This document shows positions 43,604-48,596 of a DNA stretch of 48,596 nt, piece after piece (within the stretch, counting starts at the first letter, position 1; each line of letters begins with the position of its first letter). The notes under the pieces were generated by a model that was not told where the DNA came from, made no database searches, and worked only from the letters and a program-made list of their open reading frames with translations. Source of the stretch: an uncultured Bacteroidales bacterium (GTDB lineage: Bacteria; Bacteroidota; Bacteroidia; Bacteroidales; UBA932); the NCBI GenBank assembly GCA_947302175.1, contig CAMYVB010000014.1:1-48596 (forward strand), written 5' to 3'. The position numbers and the translations under genes are program-made.

Positions 43604-44368
43604 TTAATCTCTATTCTCTTTAAAATGGGCTTCTATTAATTGCTTACATGTCGTTATTTCATTATCGCGCAGACGAGGAGTTTGCGACATTGCAGATATG
43701 GTTACTACAGTGATGGATGGTTCAATCTTTTTTATGGCCATCAGACATGATGTAAAGAATTTCTGAGTGGTTTTTTCCTTAATGAGGATTTCCCTTACAG
43801 CCATATATAGCAATAACTGATTCTTGCCGTTGGTTAATTTACTAAAAGTCTTGGAGGCAGGGAAGGGTGCGGTAAGCCACCATTTAAAGACATTAGTTGC
43901 TTTATTTCTTCCTTCGTCTGAGGGGTCAATGAGTATCTTGCTAAACATATTATCCAGCTCCTTTAGAGATTCATGTTCATTCAATCGGGCGCAGATTTTC
44001 TGAAACACCTTCTTGTCAAAATTCTTTTGGAGAATGAACTCTTCTAGGATTTCGTTGTCATCCAAGATTTTGATAATGAAGTCTTTATCTTTTTTGTACT
44101 TGTCGGCATCCTCATTGTTCATAAGAAATGCAAAGGGTCTCTTCTTTAAAAGCTTCAAAATCTCCTTGTCCGTCTTCCCATCTAGTTTTTCGGCATAAGC
44201 TAGTTCGTGGATAAATGTAAGGTAATAATACCTTCTGTTGTGAAAAAACAGATGAAGAGATGTTAGATTCATCCCCTTTTCAGCCACCAGACATACCAGC
44301 CAAAAGAAGGCGATGGAAATGAAATCTACGATAAAAATATAAACCCAAAATACAAAACCAGTATACAT
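43604..44368 (-). CDS. hypothetical membrane protein beside the integrase
   Basis: 254 residues. An N-terminal hydrophobic region (YTGFVFWVYIFIVDFISIAFFWLVCLVA, about 2-29) forms one or two membrane spans; the rest is a charged, Lys-rich cytoplasmic part with helices (KTDKEILKLLKKRPFAFLMNNEDADKYKK). No known domain recognised. It lies 39 nt beyond the integrase and on the same strand, AT-rich. It could serve element maintenance or be cargo. Confidence 0.65.
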   Translation of the reverse strand: MYTGFVFWVYIFIVDFISIAFFWLVCLVAEKGMNLTSLHLFFHNRRYYYLTFIHELAYAEKLDGKTDKEILKLLKKRPFAFLMNNEDADKYKKDKDFIIKILDDNEILEEFILQKNFDKKVFQKICARLNEHESLKELDNMFSKILIDPSDEGRNKATNVFKWWLTAPFPASKTFSKLTNGKNQLLLYMAVREILIKEKTTQKFFTSCLMAIKKIEPSITVVTISAMSQTPRLRDNEITTCKQLIEAHFKENRD

Positions 44369-44407
44369 AGATAGAAGAATAAAAGGGTGAAAAAGAATAA
44401 AAGGTGT

Positions 44408-45772
44408 TTATAACAAACCGTTGAACTTTGACATTGACTCCGCCTTTATTGTGTCAACAATATCGATATAAGGCTTCATGGATTTGTAATCGTTATGACC
44501 GGTCCATTTCATGACTACATTCGGCGGAATGCCCAGAGACAGTGCATTAACGATGAATGTGCGTCGGCCGGTGTGTGTGCCGACTAGCTCGTACTTGGGC
44601 AGGATGTCATTGACGCGGTTGTTGCCCTTGTAGGTGGTGATGCGGATCTCTTCGTTGATGCCGGCGAGTTTGCAGAGCTCCTTGATGTCGCGGTTTATCG
44701 CCTGGTTGGTGTAATTCGGAAGAGCTTTATTATCCTTGAATTGGATGCTCTTGTATTTCTCCAGGATGGCCTTGGAGGTTTTGTTAAGCTCAACGGAGAT
44801 GCTATCCGCCGTCTTGACGGTCGTGACCTCGATATGGTCGTCCTTGATGTCGCAGCGGCGCAGGTTATTCACGTCGCTGTGCCGGAGGCCGGAGAAGCAG
44901 CAGAACAGAAAAACGTCCCGTACTGGGTCAAGATGGCTCTTATCGTATGGAAGCGTAAGCTCACGGATGCGGGCTATTTCATCCTTGGTGAGGTAGATGA
45001 CCTTCCGCTGCGTCATCTTTAGTGTTGGCCGAAAGGTCTTATAGGCGAGGTTGGAGTTGTATCCCCGGTCCGTCGCCCAGTTCAGAAACCAACGTAGGTA
45101 ACCCAACTTCTTTTGTATTGTGGAGTTCTTCAGACCCACCAGGTCTTCCTGGTCATAGTCCTCCCTGTCCCCCTTTTTTTTACGGGGGGTCTTGAGTTTC
45201 TTGGCATCGCGCAGATACGTGACGAAATCCGTCAGGGTGGCTTCTGTTAGGTCGGAAAAATTGATGTTCTTTTTGAAGGATGTCAAATCAACGCGCATCG
45301 CCTCCATTTTCTCGAAAGTGGCATCTGTCCATGCATTCTTCTCTCCACATTCCTTAGCGAACATGTCGAAAACATCAAAGAATGACGGGGCGTTTGACTT
45401 TTGCTCTTTGGGCGGCTTAGGACTTGGGCGTCTTGGGATGACGCCGCGCATGCGCTCTAGGTATTTTTCTGCGAGTTGATTCTTCGTAGGATTTGTGTCG
45501 TTTACCTCAAAATATTTGATGGCGGTTTCCATCTGCTCCCGGCAGTTCCTAAGCGTGTTGTTAATGGTGACGGCCGTTTCTCCTTTAGGCCCGACATATC
45601 CAGGCATTACTAGTTCATCGTCAGCATTCCATACTTCTGAGCAATAAAGTTGGCACCCGGTGGAAGTAATCCAGCGTAGACCATTGAATGTAGTATGCAT
45701 CTGGATCTGGAATGCATTCCGGTCTTTCCCGTATGGACGAAGTTTGAAAGCAATATGATGTTTCAGTATCAT
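44408..45772 (-). CDS. int: tyrosine site-specific integrase of the element
   Basis: 454 residues from ATG 45772; a GTG at 45781 is a possible alternative. An N-terminal arm-binding region (about 1-60), a core-binding SAM-like domain (about 130-240), and a catalytic domain with Arg297 (SGLRHSD), Lys320, His400 and Arg403 (THTGRRT), His426 (TGHNDY) and Tyr435 (MKPYIDIVD). All residues needed are present. It lies 130 nt from the right repeat, reads inward, and an inverted repeat overlaps its start, so it is likely to act at these ends and regulate itself. Confidence 0.92.
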   Translation of the reverse strand: MILKHHIAFKLRPYGKDRNAFQIQMHTTFNGLRWITSTGCQLYCSEVWNADDELVMPGYVGPKGETAVTINNTLRNCREQMETAIKYFEVNDTNPTKNQLAEKYLERMRGVIPRRPSPKPPKEQKSNAPSFFDVFDMFAKECGEKNAWTDATFEKMEAMRVDLTSFKKNINFSDLTEATLTDFVTYLRDAKKLKTPRKKKGDREDYDQEDLVGLKNSTIQKKLGYLRWFLNWATDRGYNSNLAYKTFRPTLKMTQRKVIYLTKDEIARIRELTLPYDKSHLDPVRDVFLFCCFSGLRHSDVNNLRRCDIKDDHIEVTTVKTADSISVELNKTSKAILEKYKSIQFKDNKALPNYTNQAINRDIKELCKLAGINEEIRITTYKGNNRVNDILPKYELVGTHTGRRTFIVNALSLGIPPNVVMKWTGHNDYKSMKPYIDIVDTIKAESMSKFNGLL

Positions 45773-45807
45773 TTTTGTCACATAAGACTATATCGTGTGA
45801 CAAAAAT
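45771..45807. promoter_or_regulatory. 12-bp inverted repeat over the integrase start
   Basis: ATTTTTGTCACA (45771-45782) and TGTGACAAAAAT (45796-45807) are perfectly complementary around 13 nt. ATGTGACAAT (45806-45815) adds a third copy of the half-site. The half-site is also at 25044 by the left end. An arm site for integrase and an operator are both possible. Confidence 0.6.
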
Positions 45808-45902
45808 GTGACAATTTTTTATAAATTCAAATACCTTTATGTATAACTTATGTTGATAATTAATACTTTTATAGAGCCGTCTACAGTATTGTGAATGATA
45901 AA

Positions 45903-45923
45903 TTCGAATCCCTTCCTCTCCGC
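45903..45923 (+). repeat. attR core repeat
   Basis: Right copy of the 21-bp repeat; identical to the tRNA-Ser 3' end at 24967-24987. Confidence 0.92.
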
Positions 45924-45929
45924 CCTATT

Positions 45930-45956
45930 CCTCGCAGATTGTCTGCGAGGTTTTTT
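45930..45956 (+). terminator. native terminator of tRNA-Ser, displaced by the element
   Basis: CCTCGCAGA (45930-45938), loop TTG, TCTGCGAGG (45942-45950), then TTTTTT. It follows the right att repeat by 6 nt, as it would follow the tRNA before integration. Confidence 0.85.
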
Positions 45957-46126
45957 GTTTCCCGCGCCCGAGCCTGCCAGTGCGCCTATCGTCCTGAAAA
46001 TCCGGACGGTAAGCTCGTTTAGGGCCTTCTTCGCTCGCTACGTCCCAAAGACAGGGACGATAGGTTCACCTGAAACAAGATTCGCCGGTCGAGGCCGGCT
46101 GGCGTTTTCTCTTTTCAAAAAAGGAT
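45957..46126. other. intergenic stretch with hairpin repeats, no gene
   Basis: Contains CGTCC/GGACG (near 45991) and GTCCC/GGGAC (near 46042) hairpins, and the first of two inverted palindromic repeats (46081-46099). No protein-like frame is seen. Confidence 0.4.
46081..46099 (+). repeat. inverted repeat flanking def, left copy
   Basis: TTCGCCGGTCGAGGCCGGC is the exact reverse complement of 46826-46844. Each copy is itself close to a palindrome (CCGG arms). Confidence 0.7.
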
Positions 46127-46134
46127 TATCTTTG
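46127..46134 (+). promoter_or_regulatory. -7 box at the def start
   Basis: TATCTTTG fits TAnnTTTG. Its normal start site would fall at about the ATG 46140, so the message may be leaderless. The -33 region is only T-rich. Confidence 0.55.
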
Positions 46135-46139
46135 CAGAT

Positions 46140-46796
46140 ATGAAGACGACTAGAATTATACTTGCAGCCATTGCGGCGATGCTTTTCATTGCTTCCTGCG
46201 CTGAGCAGGGAGGATGGAGCGAAAGGGAGAAAATTATAATCGAGCGCTCAGGGAGCGTCATGTATGTGGCTGTGATGCCTGAAGACAGTGCAGTCCTGCG
46301 CACGCCCTGCGCCGACTTTACCGACGAGCAGCTCTCTTCAGAGCTCTTCAACACCCTGAAAGACAAAATGATGAGCACGGTCACCGACCCTTCGCAAGAC
46401 GGAGTCGGAATAGCCGCGCCGCAGGTCGGCATTTCCCGCCGCCTCATAGTAGTCCAGCGCCTCGACAAGGAGGGTGAGCCCTTTGAAGCCTACGCCAACA
46501 TTCGCATTGACAGCCTGCTCGGACCCACCGTCCTCGGACCCGAAGGATGCCTTTCCATTCCTCCGTACCGCGGCATAGTCCCTCGTGCCGAAGGAGTCGT
46601 GATTTCCTATACCGACCCCGCCACCAAGGAAATGGTCGTCGAAGAGATTTCGGGATACACCGCCATCATCTTCCAGCACGAGTGCGACCACCTCGACGGC
46701 ATACTCTACACCGACCGCGCCGACACCGTCTTCGTCAATGACGCCTGGGCCCTCGAGCGCTCCTCGCACTCTTACTCCCGCCCCACCTGGTGGTAG
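46140..46796 (+). CDS. def: peptide deformylase with a lipoprotein signal
   Basis: Deformylases remove the formyl group from the N-terminal Met of nascent proteins. All three motifs are intact: GVGIAAPQ (88-95), EGCLS with the metal Cys137 (135-139), and QHECDHLDG with His180, Glu181, His184 (179-187). Unusually, residues 1-20 form a signal peptide with lipobox LFIASC (Cys20), followed by a linker, so the product seems to be exported and lipid-anchored, away from ribosomes. 218 residues is longer than usual. A start at Met41 would remove the signal but has no promoter support. It is flanked by inverted repeats and lies just outside the element. Confidence 0.88.
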   Translation: MKTTRIILAAIAAMLFIASCAEQGGWSEREKIIIERSGSVMYVAVMPEDSAVLRTPCADFTDEQLSSELFNTLKDKMMSTVTDPSQDGVGIAAPQVGISRRLIVVQRLDKEGEPFEAYANIRIDSLLGPTVLGPEGCLSIPPYRGIVPRAEGVVISYTDPATKEMVVEEISGYTAIIFQHECDHLDGILYTDRADTVFVNDAWALERSSHSYSRPTWW

Positions 46797-46825
46797 GTCG
46801 CCCTCCCTTCATACTAACGTAATTC

Positions 46826-46844
46826 GCCGGCCTCGACCGGCGAA
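46826..46844 (-). repeat. inverted repeat flanking def, right copy
   Basis: GCCGGCCTCGACCGGCGAA, the reverse complement of the copy at 46081-46099. Together with the bases before it, it forms a hairpin TTCGCCGG/CCGGCGAA without a T tract. Confidence 0.7.
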
Positions 46845-46852
46845 TATTATTT

Positions 46853-46870
46853 CCTGAGCTTGTCGAAGGG
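46853..46870 (+). repeat. dispersed repeat, CCTGAGCTTGTCGAAGGG
   Basis: Same family as the core of the rimO insertion (23737-23755) and the inverted copies at 48225-48266. Confidence 0.7.
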
Positions 46871-46884
46871 CCGCCGGCGTTGCC

Positions 46885-46965
46885 CGGGCACAAAAACGGT
46901 TTCTAGCGTGCCCAGAGGACTTTTTTAAGGTCGGTCGGGCACGGAAACCGCTCATTTTGTGCCCG
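46885..46965. repeat. 81-nt long palindrome downstream of a tyrosine recombinase
   Basis: Three consecutive paired blocks: CGGGCACAAAA (46885-46895) with TTTTGTGCCCG (46955-46965), CGGTTTC (46897-46903) with GAAACCG (46944-46950), CGTGCCC (46907-46913) with GGGCACG (46937-46943). A 23-nt loop remains. No T tract in the right place for a simple terminator. Confidence 0.7.
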
Positions 46966-47043
46966 ATGGGCCTCTAGCTTCGGCTGCGGGGTGGCTCTTG
47001 CCGTGGGAGCGTGGAAACTTGGGAGCGGGGTAGCCGGGGGTCA

Positions 47044-47994
47044 CTAGCGGAGGGAGCGGGCCATGCGCTCGATTGCTTTTTTCTTTTCGTCGAGGCCGGG
47101 GTGGACGTAGAGGTCGAGGGTAGTGGAGATGGAGGCGTGGCCGAGGATTGCCGAGACGGTCTTTATTTCGCAGCCGGATTCGATGCAGCGGGTGGCGAAG
47201 CTGTGGCGCATGGCGTGGAAGCGCAGGGGAGGGATGCCGAGCTGCCTGAGGAGGTGTGTGTAGTAGTTGCGTATGCGCCGTGGCTCCATGGGCATTGCCT
47301 CGTTTGAGACGACGAAGTGCTCGGGGTCGGCGGTTTTTCGTAGAGTTTTCAGCCTGGTCATGAGTTCGTGCGGTATGGGGATGTCGCGCACGGACGTTGC
47401 AGTTTTGGGAGTGCCGATGGAGAGGAAGTAGCGGTGGTCGTTGCCGTCGGCGAGGTAGATGCGCTGCACGGTCTTGCGCACGCGTATTATGCCTGCGTCC
47501 ATGTCGATGTCTTTCCATTGCAGGCCGGACACTTCGCCTATTCTCAGGCCGCCGAGCAGGCAGATGAGGATGCCGGCGTTGCGGTAGCTGAGGCTGTCCA
47601 TCAGGTAGTTTAGGAGCTGCTTTTGGTGGCGCAGGCTGAGTACTTGGAGCTGGGGACTGAGTTCCGCCTTTGCGGGGTAGTGTACTTCGAATTCGATGCG
47701 CGGCCACGCCTGGATCTTTTCGCCGTAGCGCAGTATCATCTTGATTACCAGCATCATGTCGCGTATGCTTTTGGGGCTTTTGCCCTCGGCCGCTTTGAGG
47801 TCGATGAAGCCTTGTATCTGCTCCTCGCCGATTTTGGGAAGGCTCGCGAAATAGGGGAGGATGTGGTTTTTCAGGTGCTGGAGATATGTGGCGTAGGTCG
47901 CGTCCTTTACCCACTTGCGCTTTTCAGCCTTCCAGATGAGGGCCACTTCGTTGAATGATTGTGTCATGACTGTTTGTTGTTTTTGGTTCGCCAC
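47044..47994 (-). CDS. lone tyrosine recombinase
   Basis: 316 residues. A core-binding domain (about 10-110) is followed by the catalytic domain with Arg151 (GGLRIGE), Lys197 (GTPKTATSVRDI), His260 and Arg263 (FHAMRHSFAT), His286 (LGHASI) and Tyr296 (TTLDLYVHP). All are intact. It shares little with the element integrase and lies outside its ends. No other mobile genes are next to it. Such lone recombinases often flip promoters or surface genes in Bacteroidales, but no invertible segment is proved here. Confidence 0.88.
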   Translation of the reverse strand: MANQKQQTVMTQSFNEVALIWKAEKRKWVKDATYATYLQHLKNHILPYFASLPKIGEEQIQGFIDLKAAEGKSPKSIRDMMLVIKMILRYGEKIQAWPRIEFEVHYPAKAELSPQLQVLSLRHQKQLLNYLMDSLSYRNAGILICLLGGLRIGEVSGLQWKDIDMDAGIIRVRKTVQRIYLADGNDHRYFLSIGTPKTATSVRDIPIPHELMTRLKTLRKTADPEHFVVSNEAMPMEPRRIRNYYTHLLRQLGIPPLRFHAMRHSFATRCIESGCEIKTVSAILGHASISTTLDLYVHPGLDEKKKAIERMARSLR

Positions 47995-48224
47995 CCGTCA
48001 TGGCAATTTCTGCACCGCGGCCTTTACTTCAACCTACAGGCGTCTTAGTTCACCACCCTATGTCAAAACACGACGACCTAAAGCTCGTCTTAGATAGGCA
48101 ATCTTTGTGGGGAGATAGATTGCGCCACCGTCGGAAATCTCCTTCCAGAACGATGATGCAAATCTAAAAGTCAGGCGTCAAGCGACCGGGTGCGCCCGCT
48201 TTTCCCCGCATGAGCGAAGGCCGG

Positions 48225-48266
48225 CCCTTCGACAAGCTCAGGGACCGTCCTCGACAGGCTCAAGGC
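48225..48266 (-). repeat. dispersed repeat, inverted tandem copy
   Basis: CCCTTCGACAAGCTCAGGG (48225-48243) followed by a diverged copy CTCGACAGGCTCAAGG (48251-48266). Same family as in rimO and at 46853, here in inverse orientation. Confidence 0.7.
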
Positions 48267-48280
48267 ACAAGTAAAATACA

Positions 48281-48312
48281 AAAGGCAGGAAAGGGATTGC
48301 TTTCCTGCCTTT
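48281..48312 (-). terminator. terminator of the Rpn-like gene
   Basis: AAAGGCAGGAAAG (48281-48293) pairs perfectly over 13 bp with CTTTCCTGCCTTT (48300-48312); on the minus strand the stem is followed by a T-rich run. It lies 22 nt after the stop at 48335. Confidence 0.7.
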
Positions 48313-48334
48313 GTTGTTCAGTTGTTTCTCGCTG

Positions 48335-48596
48335 CTAGAGTTTCTTGATCTCTTCTGCCGAGAGGCCGGTCGCCTGGGAGATTAACTCGGCTGAGACGCC
48401 AAGCTTTATCAGGTTACGCGCGGTTTCGAGTCTTGCGTTGGCTTCACCTTCGGCCTTTCCTTTTGCTTCGCCTTCAGCTAAACCTTCGGCCTTTCCTTCT
48501 GCAAGGCCTTCCTCGAAACCGTCTTTGCGGGCGGTGCGCAATACGCTACGCTCGTCAATCTCGGCCATGAGCTGCTTGAAATATTCTTCCTGAATG
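48335..48596 (-). CDS. Rpn/PD-(D/E)XK transposase-like protein, C-terminal end only
   Basis: The frame is open to the window edge, giving EEYFKQLMAEIDERSVLRTARKDGFEEG, then a repetitive stretch built from AEG/KAEG units, and a helical tail (LETARNLIKLGVSAELISQATGLSAEEIKKL). This is the usual end of Rpn family putative transposases, whose nuclease domain would lie upstream outside the window. The ATG at 48568 is internal. It ends before a strong terminator. Confidence 0.75.
   Translation of the reverse strand, partial: IQEEYFKQLMAEIDERSVLRTARKDGFEEGLAEGKAEGLAEGEAKGKAEGEANARLETARNLIKLGVSAELISQATGLSAEEIKKL

Larger units (their letters stand above)
24967..45923. mobile_element. mobilizable integrative element in tRNA-Ser, about 20.9 kb
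   Basis: A perfect 21-bp repeat, the 3' end of tRNA-Ser, occurs at 24967-24987 and 45903-45923. Between them lie a tyrosine integrase (44408-45772) at the right end, BfmA and DUF5712 mobilization genes, DnaC-like and HTH replication genes, ArdC, SSB and RadC, and AT-rich cargo. The native tRNA terminator (45930-45956) sits beyond the right repeat, as expected if the element pushed it away. No TraG/VirB4-type or other conjugation pore genes are seen, so this is a mobilizable element that would use a helper's machinery. Confidence 0.9.
47995..48334. other. 340-nt intergenic region with repeats and hairpins
   Basis: Holds a 7-bp inverted repeat GCAATCT (48098-48104) with AGATTGC (48117-48123), the dispersed repeat at 48225-48266, the terminator at 48281, and a minus-strand TAGATTTG (48166-48159) that fits the -7 box for the recombinase, though its -33 spacing is poor. 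No gene seen. Confidence 0.45.

Noticed and set aside
24967..45923. Full conjugative element (ICE) with its own secretion system
   Set aside because: No VirB4/TraG, VirD4-type coupling ATPase or pilus genes seen; only mobilization genes.
46952..47914. 320-codon minus ORF overlapping the lone recombinase
   Set aside because: Shadow frame rich in Arg, Pro and His; the recombinase in the other frame has all catalytic residues.
48390..48540. Tandem repeat in the Rpn tail as a mobile repeat
   Set aside because: The AEG/KAEG run is the normal variable C-terminal linker of this family.
1..48596. CRISPR array
   Set aside because: No regularly spaced direct repeats and no cas genes were found.

Overview
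The window reads as chromosomal DNA of a GC-rich member of the Bacteroidales. The evidence is a succinylated arginine pathway with an ArgF'-type transcarbamylase, promoters of the Bacteroidetes type (TTTG, about 19-21 nt, TAnnTTTG), DUF3276, DUF5606 and YbbR/CoaE neighbours, a GH92 mannosidase, and BfmA/DUF5712 mobilization genes. The genus cannot be fixed from sequence alone; an uncultured gut or rumen lineage is plausible.

1-7.3 kb is an arginine operon, argG (cut by the window edge)-argC-argD-argF'-argB-argE-argH, mostly with overlapping or abutting genes. It ends at a bidirectional hairpin shared with a convergent tRNA-Glu(CTC). 7.4-24.8 kb is housekeeping sequence: an unusually short trigger factor, carB (also feeding arginine and pyrimidines), a GH92 alpha-mannosidase, two small envelope proteins, an M20 dipeptidase, a coiled-coil protein with zapA, a 6S-like RNA, rny, a divergent DUF3276/nusB pair, then yajC-ybbR-coaE-DUF5606-rimO and a lipoprotein. 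rimO carries an in-frame palindromic repeat.

24.97-45.92 kb is a mobilizable integrative element of about 20.9 kb inserted in the 3' end of tRNA-Ser(CGA). A 21-bp direct repeat marks both ends, and a tyrosine integrase lies just inside the right end. The backbone is ArdC, two SSBs, RadC, a BfmA/DUF5712 mobilization pair plus a membrane coiled-coil protein, a DnaC-like ATPase, a HTH replication protein and a DUF3853 protein. No complete type IV secretion system is present, so it probably depends on a helper. The AT-rich cargo has an outer-membrane protein, a surface lipoprotein gene broken by one in-frame TAG, a DNA adenine methyltransferase paired with a DUF262-HNH nuclease (probable defence or restriction module), two more surface lipoproteins, a DEDDh exonuclease with an unassigned N-terminal domain, and an orphan membrane-anchored protein. 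Three non-coding stretches are rich in palindromes; one is a likely oriT and one shows interleaved, mutually exclusive stems.

45.9-48.6 kb returns to host-like sequence: the original tRNA-Ser terminator, a lipoprotein-type peptide deformylase flanked by inverted hairpin repeats, an 81-nt palindrome, a second lone tyrosine recombinase, dispersed repeats, and the C-terminal end of an Rpn/PD-(D/E)XK transposase-like protein.
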